Shown here in pieces: positions 23,765 through 35,098 of a DNA stretch of 64,000 nucleotides. The translations under genes and the position numbers were made by a program. The stretch covers positions 2,093,122-2,157,121 of the forward strand of contig MU001492.1 in NCBI GenBank assembly GCA_010093485.1, written 5' to 3'. Within the stretch, counting starts at the first letter, position 1. Every line of letters starts with the position of its first letter. This DNA is from Karstenula rhodostoma CBS 690.94. Lineage: Eukaryota > Ascomycota > Dothideomycetes > Pleosporales > Didymosphaeriaceae. The notes under the pieces are model-generated. The model was not told where the DNA came from and ran no database searches. It saw only the letters and a list, made by a program, of their open reading frames with translations.

Positions 23765-25123
23765 ATGTCTCAGCAAGAGCAGGCGAGGGGTCTTCACACG
23801 TATGCCTACAAATACAACCCTGCCCGGGAAGGCTTCCCGACGTTTCTCTTTCTCCATAGCTTCCCTAGCATATGCGAGATTTGGGACAAAGTCGCCGACC
23901 GTCTTTCGAGGCGCGGCTACGGCACCCTCAGCCCGGATCTTCTTGGCTACGGCGACTCTGAGAAGCCCGAAGACATGCGCGAGTATTCGCTTCGAAAAAT
24001 GAGTTCTGCGCTGGTTGAGATGCTCGTACATCACCAACTAGAGTCTGTGATCGGTGTTGGTCATGGCTTGTAAGCTCATCATGCAGCTCTCACCACGCTA
24101 CGTGCCGTATCAAGAACCCGTCCAAACCCGAAGCGTGCCCCCGATAGCCATGAGACTGACACGGAATTTTACAGAGGCGCAGCTCTATTAACGAGATTGT
24201 GGTGGTACAAACCTCAGTACCTTGCTGGGCTTGCGTTCATGGGTGCCGAGTATACACTTCCTACTGCGAGTAATTATGATTCTATTATTCGCAAGTCGCA
24301 GAGATATGGAATGGACATAGGGGGCTACTGGTCCTTTCTCATATCTGACGAAGCGCCCCAGTTGCTCAACGCCAATGTACGTCTCTCCGCTCCTTGCCAC
24401 GAGGTCTAACCAACACAGCTTACGAAGATCCCGTCAACCATGTCAATCTTCTATTCAAGTGATCCAGTGCTGTGGAGCGATTTTCTTCTGTCCAGCGGAG
24501 GACTGCAAGACTGGCTTGTACATAACCGGTATAGTCCTTCATCGGTCTTTAGCGCCCAGTCAGGTACCGACGAACACATCAAACAATCGATCAGCACAGC
24601 TTTCGCCCAGGGCCATTTTGGCGCCCCGCTGAACTGGCACAAATCTATTCGTTACCAAATTGACCGCGAATCCGAATTGTCTCTACCCGAGAATCTTTGG
24701 ATCATCAATCGACCCGTACTGTTTCTCGTGGGTGAGCATGATGCTATGGGGTATCCTGGCATCGTGTTGGAGAACTGCGAAGAGAGTAACCGGGCTGGGT
24801 GCGTAATGACCTGGTGTGAAGTCGCCATGTCATAAACATGGATACCTCGAACCTAAAGCCATTTCCTTTCATCAAGCTGACTTTGCACCCGCGCGTATAG
24901 GTATCTACCAGACGTGGAATGCACCGTCGTTAACAATGCTTCACACTGGATGATGATTGAGCAGCCGGAATTGGTTGTTAACGCTTTGATTCTTCTCTCC
25001 CGAAGGGTGCGAATCAACCGGGCGCGGCGTTAGTTATAGACTACCAGCACAACGTGTTACACGGGGGTATATACCACAAATACAGGCATTGTTCAAACCG
25101 CATCAACTGTACTTCAGCGCATA
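23765..25123 (+). CDS. Alpha/beta hydrolase, epoxide-hydrolase-like, nucleophile absent
   Basis: Exons: 23765..24069, 24175..24376, 24419..24798 and 24901..25123, about 369 aa. The fold follows soluble epoxide hydrolases: oxyanion segment FLFLHSFPSICEIWDKVADR, GYGTLSPDLLGYGDSEKP, nucleophile elbow, cap region, acid loop LFLVGEHDAMGYP and catalytic His in NNASHWMMIEQPE. The elbow reads VGHGLGAAL, with Gly101 where the family has the nucleophilic Asp (GHDxG); GAC to GGC is one base. This codon sits three bases before a splice site, but no alternative donor restores Asp. It could be a pseudo-enzyme or a non-epoxide hydrolase. The last intron uses GTGCGT. The C-terminal tail after SRRVRIN is unconserved-looking, and the stop at 25121 is the first in frame; a missed intron there is possible. 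Confidence 0.75.
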
Positions 25124-26493
25124 ATCCTCTACTCGCCCCCGCTCCTCCTCTCAGCAGCCCTCTGCCTCTTCTTCTTCAGCACCACTACGGCACTCAAACA
25201 CGCGACCATGGCCATCCCTTTTTCGTTCCCATGGACGATTTCTGAGCTCTGTGTGGGGAGGGTTTTGAGGGGGTGTGTTGGTGTAAGGCTGTGGCATCTG
25301 CGTGGATGTTTGCGAGAGTGATGGCGTTTGACATTGTGAGATACTACAAACCAGACGTCAGAGCCATTCGCGTGGAAGTCTTGTCGCACACTACCTCTTG
25401 CAAGGGTGTCGCTTGTACTACTCATACGTCTTCTTTCTTTACCTTCGTTCAGCGTGATACTGCCATGCGAAGCACAGACGGCCGTCTGTTACTAATCCTG
25501 GTGCGAGCCTGTATTTGTTTCCATCGACAGAGGACAAGATTGAGCTGTCTCACGACATCAAACGCGTAATTGCTGGCCTACATGCCGGGGCATAATGCAT
25601 CTCAGGTATCCCCAGTGTTGTGGAGCCGACCGTCAGCCGATTTACCCGATGCACCTAGGGTCCCAGAACCTTGCGAATATCCGATCTCGAGATGCACCCT
25701 GGCGGTTGTTGTCTCAATCTGTCAGTTTTTTTGGACCCTGTTCATGATGACAAGGCGGATGCGAGGAGGCGGGTAAAAGGAAGTATCGCCATTCCAAGCT
25801 GCTCGGTACAGAGTCATGCCGCCAATCAAGGAGACCGAGGATGAAGCTGCACAATGAGGGGGAGGTGGAATGAAGGCGGTTCCTTGTTCTTGGTGCTGAG
25901 AGCAAGGCTGGGCGATGCGGGATAGCGTCACCCGTGGCGCCAGCGGCAAATCACCGTGCGACCCTTGGGCCCTGGAAGCACATTCAACCGTTGAGATAGA
26001 CTCGCGCAGCCTTGCAAAGACGATGGAAAAGGCACTACTGCGCTTCGTAAGGACCTGGTACGGGACAGCTTAGCCAGGAACGTTGCCCGGGAGCAAGCGT
26101 GGGCGCGTTTGAGGGAGGGTTCGCCGGTGAAGACTGTTTGGCTGAGGGCGCGGCTCGCTTGCCGTTGTGATGACGCAGATGGCGCCAGGAATCCGTCTGC
26201 ACGCGCCCACTAGCCCAAAAAGGACCAACGACGCGCTGGACGTGGGCGTAGCATGTCTATGAAACACTGGGCTCCCCTCAACCTTTTGTACCTACAGACC
26301 ACCGTCTTTACGACCTTCGATACTTGGCTGCTTTTCCTCGCTGAATTCACGTCTGCCACGAACCACCCCTGCCGCCCCTGACGCAAATTCCCATGGCCCT
26401 GGCGTAGGCCGCCTCAACCCCCGTACTGCGGCTGTAACGAGAGAGAGACGAGATCCGAGGACACAGCCCAGTGCCACAGCGTGCCTGAGCACC
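25124..26493. other. Intergenic, 1.37 kb
   Basis: No frame with family resemblance on either strand and no repeat longer than a few bases. The right part is presumably the channel promoter. Confidence 0.5.
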
Positions 26494-29400
26494 ATGTCAG
26501 CCGCGGGCCCGGGGCTTCTCGCCCCGCGGGATACGCCCTCCAACTCGACTGGAATCGCGCAGGAATCACAGAACCAGAGCATCAAGACCTTCGCCGCCTC
26601 GCTCTCCACGGCCGCCGTCGTCTTTGGTGTGCAGATCTTCGCATTCTTGATACTGAGCGGCAATTGGAAGATCCGGCGGTCCAAGGAAACAACCGAGAAA
26701 GCAGCAGCACGGCAGAGCCTGTTCCACAAGATCTAGTGCGTCCTTGCGTTGCGTGGTGAGCCGCCGGCCTTGTACTGACCGTGCTAGTTACTACAAAACC
26801 GCCTTCGTCTCCAAGCGTAAACGGATCGCAGCCCCCACGACCGTTATCGAATCGTTCAAGAATGTCTTCACCATCAGCGACCGCGAGGTCATCCGCGTCG
26901 CAGGTGTCGACGGTTATCTCTTCTTGCAGTACCTCCAGCTGCTGCTCCGCATCTTCATACCCATGGCCATCGTGATCCTACCGATTCTTCTGCCCATAAA
27001 CCGCATGGGAGACGTACCTGGCGTGTCGGGTCTGGACTCGTTCGCCTGGCCAAATGTTGGCGTGCAATCGAAGCGTCACCGACTCTGGGCCCACGCCGTG
27101 CTGGCCGTCTGCGTGGTCATCTGGGTGTGCTACAACTTTTACAGGGCCATGCGGAAGTTTGTGCGTTTGCGACAGACTATTCTTACCCTGCCAGAGCATC
27201 GCATTCGCGCCTCTGCCACGACGATTCTAGTGCAGAGCATCCCCCGAAAATGGCTTACCATGGCTGCGCTCGACGCGCTGTACGATGTGTTCCCAGGTGG
27301 CATCAAGGAGGTCTGGATCAACCGCGACTACGACGAGCTATCTGAGAAGGTCAAGAAGAGAGTCAAGATTGCACGCGGGCTCGAAAACGCCGAAGTGAAT
27401 CTCATCATCGAGTGCACTAAAAAACACAAGAAGATGGAGGAGAAGAAGGCAAAACAAGAAGGCAAGAAGAAAAGCAAGAAGGAGAAGAAAGCGGAAGAAG
27501 ACACGCAGAACCACGCCATCCACCACGAGACCCAGGAATACGGATTGAGCGTTAACAACCCGCATCAAATCGAGCAGACCCTCCAGGACGTATTGAAAGA
27601 GGACTCGTCAAGCTCTTCGTCGTCGTCTTCCTCGTCTCGATCGTCTTCGCCCGAACGCAAGCACAAACTACTTCCCATTCCTATCCTCGGCGAAGGTATC
27701 CATGCCGTTGGAGATGGTTTCCGTGACGTCGGAAGGTTCGGCGGCAAAGTAGTTGGTGGTTTCGCTGGTGGGATCAAAGGGGCATTCGGAAAACAGCATA
27801 GCCACAACCGTGACCCTTCACACCCCGAGACGGTGGCATCCGAAAGCCCGGTTTCGCCTGTGACCGCTGATTTTGGAGGGAGGGGCACCAGCTCCGACAC
27901 CTACACCCCGTTGAATAACCCAGCAAAGGTGAATTTTGATTCTGACGGTACTGCGACCGAACCTAACTCTCCCGACTCTACACCAGACAAGAAGCGCCCG
28001 CACACGGCTGAGTCGACACTGGGTCCGCTCAAGGCGATTAATACTATTAAGAACTCACGGTTGAACCCAGTTCGGCGATTGAGCGCCTTTGCTAGTCCCC
28101 AGCCGTTCCGCGCCGAGGGAGAAGAGTTCCCGTTGGAGATCAAGAAGCCCGAGGACGTCCATTACGACTACGCTGGCGTCTTCGATCCGTCGTATGTTGA
28201 AGATGGCGAGGACGCTCTCTGGAGAAAGTACATCAAGCCCAAGGACCGTGAAACGATGCGCGTGCCTTTGTTCAACAAGTCATGGTGGCCATCACTTCCA
28301 TTGATCGGCAAGAAGGTGGACACGATTTACTATTGCCGAAAAGAATTGGCCCGGTTGAACCACGAGATTGGACTAGACCAGTCTAATCTGGAACAATTTC
28401 CGTTGATGAACTCAGCCTTCATCCAGTTCAACCACCAGGTCGCTGCACACATGGCGTGTCAGTCGCTCAGTCATCACATCCCTCAGCAGATGAATCCCCG
28501 AACTGTCGAGGTCAACCCCAACGATATCATCTGGGACAACCTTACGATGCCTTGGTGGTCGCGGTACGTCCGAATGACCGTCATCGTCGCAACCATCGTA
28601 ACCTTGATTATATTGTGGTCGCCTTTGGTCGCCTTCACTGGAGGCCTGTCGAAAATCTCGACTTTGACAGATAGCGTACCATGGCTGGCATGGATCGAGA
28701 AATTACCGGTGTGGCTTATCAGTTTCATCCAGGGTGTGCTGCCTCCCCTCATCCTTGCTATCCTTTTCGCAGTCCTGCCAATCATTTTGCGTCTTATGGC
28801 TGAGGTGACCGGTACGACTACAATGGGCGAGAGAGAGCTGTTGGTGCAGAACTTTTACTTTGCGTTTGTGTTCGTCCAGTTGTTCCTGGTGGTGTCCATC
28901 TCCTCGGGTATCACTGGTTTTCTCGACCAAATCCGCGGCGACCCATCTCAGGCTGGCAATACCATCGTCAGCATTCCCCAGACGCTTGCTGAACAACTTC
29001 CAAAAGCAGCTAACTATTTCTTCTCATACCTGATTCTGCAGGCGTTTAGTATCAGTTCGGGAACTTTGTTGCAAATCGGCGCGGTAGCGCTCCTTTTATT
29101 CAGTAGATTCTTGGACACGACCCCACGACAGAAAGTCTCTCGGGTGCTCAGCCGGCCAGGTATTACTTGGGGAAACATGATTCCCGTTTATACCAACTTC
29201 GGCGCTATTGGGCTCATCTACGCTGTCATTGCGCCGTTGCTGATGGTTGTATTGTTGATCACGTTCAGCCTCTTCTGGTTCACATACAGATACCAAATGA
29301 TCTACGTCTCGTACGCCAAAGCCGAAACCAACGGCTTGATCTTCCCGAAGGCGATCAACCAGCTCTTCACTGGTCTGTACTTCCTGGAGATTACTCTGAT

Positions 29401-30370
29401 TGGTCTCTTCATCCTGCAGAGAGGACCCGGAGGCGACCTCTCCTGCTTCCCGCAAGCAATCATCATTATTGTCACTCTGGCCTTCACCGTCCTCTTCCAA
29501 TTCCTCCTCAACCGCGCTTTCGGACCCCTCTTCAACTACCTCCCGATTACTTTCGAAGACGAAGCTGTAGAGCGCGACCAAGAGTTCCAGCGCGCACAAG
29601 AGACACGCTGGCAATCCAAGGGCGACGGCGAAGGCGGCAACGCCGACGAACACACCTCCCTCAACAGCGAGCTTTCTGCCCGGGAAAAAGCCGAGCACCG
29701 CGAATCCGAGCGCCTTCAGGATGACGACCGCCGCCGCTCCCGGGCCATGCACGACGGTGGCATTGAGCTGAAGCAATTCGAACCCAACGGCAATAACACA
29801 CTTCGCATCAGCGAGTCCCCCGAGCGCATGCGCCGCCCGAACTGGGCCGACCGCTCGCGCGATCGCTCCCACTCCCACTCCCACTCCCACCACAAAGGCG
29901 ACAACCCGCACTCCCACTCCCACTCCTCGCACGACTTTGCCAACTCTTCCATCCCCTCCACCCCCAAGAAGCAAAAGAAGAAGCCCAACAACCCGCTCGA
30001 CTTCGTAACCAACGCGCTCCGCGCCGGCGTCGACGACCTAGGCCGCCCAATCCGCGACATCGAAGCGCAGACGCTGCCCACGGCCAATCTCTTCGACAAC
30101 ATCGACGACCAGCTCGAAGACATTGAGCCCGAGGCCCGCCAGAAGTTGATCAAGCGCAGCTTCCAGCACCCCGCCACGCGCGCCATCCAGCCCGCCGTGT
30201 GGATCCCGCACGACGAGCTGGGCATTGCCGCCGACGAGATCGGCCGCACGGGCCGGTTCAGCGGGAAGATCTGGATTACGAGCGTGAATGCACGGTTGGA
30301 TGCGAGTGGGCATGTGCTGTATCGCGGACTGCCGCCGGATCGGGATCCGTTTGAGAATATCGAGGTGTGA
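26494..30370 (+). CDS. CSC1/PHM7/RSN1-type channel (OSCA/TMEM63 family)
   Basis: Large multi-pass membrane protein of the family that includes hyperosmolality-gated calcium channels of plants and yeast Csc1, Phm7 and Rsn1. Exons: 26494..26735 and 26788..30370, 1274 aa. TM1 lies at residues 33-56 (AAVVFGVQIFAFLILSG). Next come two helices around LLLRIFIPMAIVILPILLPI and LAVCVVIWVCYNFY, then the cytosolic DUF4463/PHM7_cyt domain interrupted by a Lys-rich stretch, a Ser run and a linker. The RSN1_7TM core follows from about 28555 to 29540 (e.g. PPLILAILFAVLPIILRLMA). The C-terminal cytosolic third is charged, with a repeated His-Ser tract (29868-29930), and ends in a conserved-looking DDELGIAADEIGRTG block typical of the filamentous-fungal members. 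The single intron has donor GTGCGT. Confidence 0.9.
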
Positions 30371-30764
30371 GCTGCGCGGTACCTGGTAAGGGACGTTTGT
30401 ATGATATGGTACTAGAGTGTTTTCATTTCCCTACGAATTTCCTATTGCTATTTTTTTTTTTTTTTTTTTGGTTATGAATTGCGTGGATGGTTCAGTCTGT
30501 CTGCCTGTGTTTTGGAGCGTGCATAGCGAGGCGTGGCAAAGCATGGCATGGCTTGCCTGCTTGTGGAGGAAAGGAGACGGTGGACGTGGAAGAGACGATA
30601 CCCCAGTCCTGTATTTTTAACCAGGACCTGAATATATTATTAATACCACAAGTTCACATTGTTGAATTGGAGCATGCAATGTGCTCTCACGCCAAATTGA
30701 GAATTTTACTGCTGCTTGGAAACATTAGTGCTCAAGTGGTCTAACTGCAAGCGTGAAGGACACT
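30371..30764. other. Convergent intergenic region
   Basis: 394 bp containing a T19 run at 30451-30469 downstream of the channel gene. No gene. Confidence 0.6.
30451..30469. repeat. T19 homopolymer
   Basis: Nineteen consecutive T residues about 80 bp after the channel stop codon. Confidence 0.9.
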
Positions 30765-32441
30765 CTAATCAGCCCACCAGTCGAGAACGTCGGCCCACCG
30801 CCTGAGCACCATTTGGTCGTGATAGGTCGCGTCTTCGAGTCGATACGATGCATAAGTTTCATCGAACCCACGAAAACTGGCGGGCTCGACGTTGGACTCG
30901 CTCTCGGCGCTATCCTCCTCAGCTCCGTCCTCTTTCTTGTCTTCGTCCTCGTTGTGTTCATCTTCGTTCTCGTCTTCATCTTTGTCCTCATCATCACCCT
31001 CGTCTGCATCCTTGTCCTTATCCCCATCTCCGTCGCCAGCCTCACCATCCTCCTCTCCATCACTGTCGGAGCTGTCCCTCCCCTGCGAGGAAGATCCGTG
31101 ATCTCGTGATTCGGAATATGTGTCCGACACTAAAGACTTGGGTTGCGGAGTGTTTGGAGGCGTGTTGCCAGGATCAGGAGGTTGCAGGCTTCCCATGGGG
31201 GCAATCGGTACGCCAGTGTCCGGTGAAGTGATTCCAGGGTAATCTTTGTTACTGAAACAGCTCTTGCTTACGCTTGTCTCATTCTCAATAGATGGTGTGT
31301 CGATTCGCGGTGTGGGTTGCGCGGTAGGACCTATATAGATCACCGTCTGATCTGAGCGCACCGATGAAGGCGAAGTACTCCTGGCGTTATCTTCTTGTGT
31401 AGACGTGACGCTTCCCTCACTTTTGCCCTCCACAGTCGTCGATAAGCCATTGTCCTGTTCGAGTGTCGACAACGGGTTGATTGCATTAATGTCTTCGATG
31501 TGATGCGCAAAGCGCGGAAGGGTAATCCATGGAGGGGCTGGAGCGGTAGCAGTGAGGCTTGGACCGGACGACGGTCGGGCTGATGTCGGAAAGATAGTAA
31601 AGTCATCAGGGCGAGGCGCGGCCACCGTTTCATGGCGAAGCTTCTTTATCCGTTCGATGAGCTTGGAAACTTCCGGATCAGGGCCACTTTGGGACGTCCC
31701 CAGAGCCGGCCGTTGAGCGTTGGCGCTTGTGGATGATCCGAGTGCCTGAGATGGGGCTTGTGAGTACGTCACACTGTTCTGGTGCAAAAGCCGAAGAATC
31801 GCAAACTGTGGCTCGTATTGTGTCGGTTTTGGTCTAGGAGGTGGTTCGAGGGCTGGTGAAGGTGCGTGCTTTGGCAAAAGTGGACCTGTCGTACGATCAG
31901 CATATGCTTTTGTCGGCAACAAGATAGACTGCCAGTTGTAAACTGTACGGCAAAAAAAACCTGGGAAATTCCTTGAGCATCACTCACCAACACTCTTGGT
32001 CTGGTCCGCGGGGCTCGGAGCCTGATCTTGACGCTGCTCTCTTTGCATCTGCCTGTCCCTCCTCTTTGTCCAAGCTTTGGGATAGAATCTCTGAGCGAAA
32101 GTATCAAAATTCTGCGGTGCAAGCCTTCCCACAGCTCGGAGTACATCGCGATTTAGTTTCCGTCTACCTTCAAGCGCAGTAGGCTCATATCCATCCTCAT
32201 CATAAAAACTGTTGGCGGGACGAGATGGAGGATCCTTAGCCTGTCTCTTTTGGCTCAGTGCTCGCGGATGGTTCCGATCAGATTTGGGTGTCGGGGTCAA
32301 AGGGCGAAAGACAGATTCGTCGGACGAATCGCTCTCCGATATACTCTCGAAGAGCTCCTCCCCAAGCACGTTACGCATTGCCTGAACAGTCAGCCTATAC
32401 TTCTTCCATAATAGATCGTATACTTGCTTGTGTACTGCATC
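30765..32441 (-). CDS. Acidic low-complexity protein; 3' part of a broken gene
   Basis: Minus-strand frame with exons (32441 or an internal ATG at 32378)..31988 and 31942..30765; from the ATG it is 522 aa. The N-terminal part DAVHKQVYDLLWKKYRLTV and VLGEELFESISESD looks folded. The middle is Pro/Ser-rich with RRKLNRDVLRAVGRLAPQ, and the splice joins SVGE-side sequence to VYNWQSILLPTKAYADRTTG. The C-terminus has a run of more than 50 Asp/Glu/Lys residues and ends DWWAD. No known domain. The frame continues upstream of the ATG without its own start; sequence just 5' (GGMKYTQLETEFNAKIEDF) is coding-like but one base out of frame at a TTTT run near 32453. The whole probably belongs with the frame ending at 32506. 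Confidence 0.55.
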
Positions 32442-32505
32442 CTGTGTCAAAATCCTCAATCTTTGCGTTGAATTCGGTCTCCAGTTGGGTGTACTTCATG
32501 CCTCC

Positions 32506-32900
32506 CTAAAGCTGTTTCAGAGCAATTGCTAACGCCTTGACAATAACCAGTGGTTTCAACTCTCCGTCTTCCTCAATGACCTCGGTATCGTGGAGATCGA
32601 CCAGGAGCGTAACTATGGACATGACAGCCTGCGATGTCCAGAACGAAAGGGGGCGCCGCCATGTTCGATTCCATGTGACACCGACCGCAGTGCTGACGCT
32701 GGTGTAGTAGGCGTATGTTCTTCTATTTGACAGGCCGAGTGCCTTGGCTTGCTGAACCTGGGCTCGGGCTACTGGGAGCAGGAGTTTTTCTAGTACCGCT
32801 GTGATCTGTACAACTGTCGTAAACGTCTTTTAGTGAACGCCAGGGACATGCGACGCACCTCCTCGCTCGTGGCAGTTGCGAGCTTGTGCTCGTGCACCAT
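32506..32900 (-). CDS. 5' part of the same broken gene, ends at in-frame TAG
   Basis: Minus strand; exons 32900..32859 and 32805..32506 (53-nt intron, GTGCGT donor), 113 aa from MVHEHKLATATSEE. Upstream sequence in the same frame (VLQIAIRRNSDTEHLKG) also looks coding, so the true start may lie further 5'. The second exon encodes ITAVLEKLLLPVARAQVQQA, RTYAYYTSVSTAVGV and LKPLVIVKALAIALKQL, then TAG at 32508-32506. The same frame continues GGMKYTQLETEF beyond the TAG. With the TAG read and one T removed from the TTTT run near 32453, this frame runs straight into the downstream frame. I do not recognise the family. Confidence 0.5.
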
Positions 32901-33455
32901 ACCTTTCAAGTGTTCAGTATCCGAGTTCCTGCGAATGGCTATCTGAAGTACCTTGGAACAAGCGAACGTTGCATCGATGTGCCATGCGCACGAGGGCTGC
33001 ACTGCATGGCGAGCCCTGCTTACGAGCCATGGCAGTGAGTGGTTCCGCTCACGCGTCGTAGCGAGTGAGTAAGAATGCTTGGGGGTGGACAATGCGAAGA
33101 ATATATGAGCGTATGTAGGGATGCTGTGACGAAAAGCCGAGTACGCGATGAATCTGTGCAGCGACTTTCCCGATGGTAAAGGAAGGTGTCCTGGGCGCAC
33201 CTTCCTCTGTTACAAGCCAGGGGTGCATCGCGCCATTATGGGGTCTATTTCCTCCAATACTGGGCGCCGTATACGAATAGAAACGTGTAGAATTGGGGCT
33301 GAGAAACACACCGCGCGGCAGCACATCTTATGACATCCACAAGCTTTCGCGAACTGTCTCCATGCATCCGGTGTATATCCCGAGATCAATATTGATACAA
33401 GCATCATAGCACCCTTGGGTATCCTAAACTGAACCTGAACGCCATTGCTGAAGCC
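32901..33455. other. Region between the broken gene and the fta4-like gene
   Basis: 555 bp. Its left end may encode the missing N-terminus of the broken gene (frame VLQIAIRRNSDTEH, upstream of 32900); no convincing start found. Otherwise nothing seen. Confidence 0.4.
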
Positions 33456-34256
33456 TTACCATCCCGCGAGAACCTTCTTCACCTTGACGTTTGCATCCTC
33501 GCCCAAGTCAATGTCTCCGTCATCGGCCGTAGCCGGGACCTGTACGTCCCCAAACCTTTCCCCGACTCTTCCAGCAACCCTAATGGCCAAAGTTCTCGTC
33601 TTTCCTAGCTCCCCTGCGAGCGGGCTGTCTCTCCACACCAGGTTCGGCTGCACGTTCTCCTTCGGGTTGCGATACGGCTCTAGCAGGGCCAGTAGCGTGC
33701 GGTATGTGTTTAGCTTCTGCTGCAAGGTAAGGCGGTGTGCGGAAAGGCTTTGTAGGCGTGTTATGGCGGACAGATAGTCGTCTTGGTCAACGCGTTCTTC
33801 GGATGACGGGGTGGGATCGGACGAGGTGTCCCAGCGTGTCGGGAGTTTTGCGATGACGGAGTCTTGTGTAAGGTCCTCACTCTGGTGTATCACGTGCTCG
33901 TCGTCGGTCATGTCCGTTGTCGCATCGATTGTCTCGTCGTCAAGCTCGCGGGTGCCCGAGTCCCAGTAGAAGATGTCTATCTGCCCGACGATGTGTTCGC
34001 TCATCTGCCGGCTGTAGACGCGCCGTGAGTGCTGCTTCAGCTCACGATTTACTGTGCTACATTAGCCAGTCTCCATTGCCTGTGCTTGCGAGTACACGCC
34101 TTTGTCTACAGCTCCCTTCAAGACGCTCAGCTCAACGCCGCCATCTAGCGCGATCTGTTTGAGCTTCTCGGAAGGCGCGATGCCGCGGGACAGATGCTGC
34201 TTCTTTGACTGCAGGAACTGCTGCTTTTGCTCGACAACCGTCTTGTGTCTAGACAT
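33456..34256 (-). CDS. fta4: Kinetochore Sim4-complex subunit Fta4-like, GC-AG intron
   Basis: Inner-kinetochore (CCAN/Sim4) component. Exons on the minus strand: 34256..34100 and 34051..33456, 250 aa. The N-terminus is MSRHKTVVEQKQQFLQSKKQ, then an SEKLKQIALDGG region. The junction gives VDKVNRELKQHSRRVYSRQM, followed by the Fta4-like pattern HIVGQIDIFYWDSGT, an acidic stretch, LTQDSVIAKLPTRW and YRTLLALLEPYRN. The best-fitting intron (34099..34052, 48 nt) starts with GC instead of GT (AAAG|GCGTGT) and ends CTAATGTAGCACAG. The only GT alternatives give a 39-nt intron or lose six coding-like residues. Family assignment rests on recognised pattern, not on a search. Confidence 0.72.
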
Positions 34257-35098
34257 GACAGCGGGTGGGGGACATGCACTCCAGACGTAATGTGAGAGTG
34301 TCCAGCGTCCTCGACGTGAGTGACAGGGATACGCGTATGCGCGGGGTTTAGCGCGTTTCTCGGGCTCCACCACCTTTCACCACCCCTCACCACTCTTCAT
34401 CGTCCAAATCCATACTGCCGCCACGCTCATACTGCCTGTACACTGATGAACTATCGGCCACGAAGTCCAAGACTTCTAGCTCACTTCAAACTGATCTCAT
34501 TCCATCCCACATTTCGCTCTCAAGGGTACCATGTGCAAATCTCAGAAGGGCCTCACATCATCCTTCACAGCACTGCCGGACACCCCCGCAGGCATAGCAT
34601 TAGCGCTGTGACGATTCGCACCGTCCTTCTCGTTACGAGACCCTGCGAGCTCCCGTGTTTCGGTGCACTGGTCAATGTCTCTTGCAAGTTGCACCACCGG
34701 GCCAGAAGCGACGGCTTTGCTTTTTCGCACCGAGTTGCAACAGGCACAGCCAATCCTATCGTTCTTTGATATCCGCCGAACTTGTCTCGAAAAATATGGT
34801 TGGGGCTTCCAGACATCATTTTCGCGCCCAGGTTATCGCATCATGTCTTAACCGACAACGTGCTTTCCGTATATAGCTGCGGCTGCCGGAAGACTTTCGA
34901 ACACCACCAGAGTCTGCACTGAGTTGGCAAGAACACCCCATTGCGCAGTTCCCCTTCTCGTACTCCCTGTCATACTCATACTTCCCGACCCACCACACTC
35001 ATCTTCGTGCATTCATCACAATCGACCGTTACTTTCCACTGCCCATCATTGACATCCATTTCAATCACACGACCCGAAACTTCCGAGTAGGGGCTACT
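34257..35098. other. Divergent intergenic region
   Basis: About 840 bp between the fta4-like gene and the Argonaute relic. No gene called. Confidence 0.5.

Noticed and set aside
29096..29974. Long minus-strand frame (292 aa) opposite the channel gene
   Set aside because: It is antisense to a well-supported transmembrane domain and its translation is low-complexity Val/Gly/Glu; a shadow of the codon bias.
32465..32550. A 42-nt intron (GTTATT...TTTAG) removing the TAG at 32506
   Set aside because: Below normal intron size, poor donor, and it would not cure the later one-base shift.
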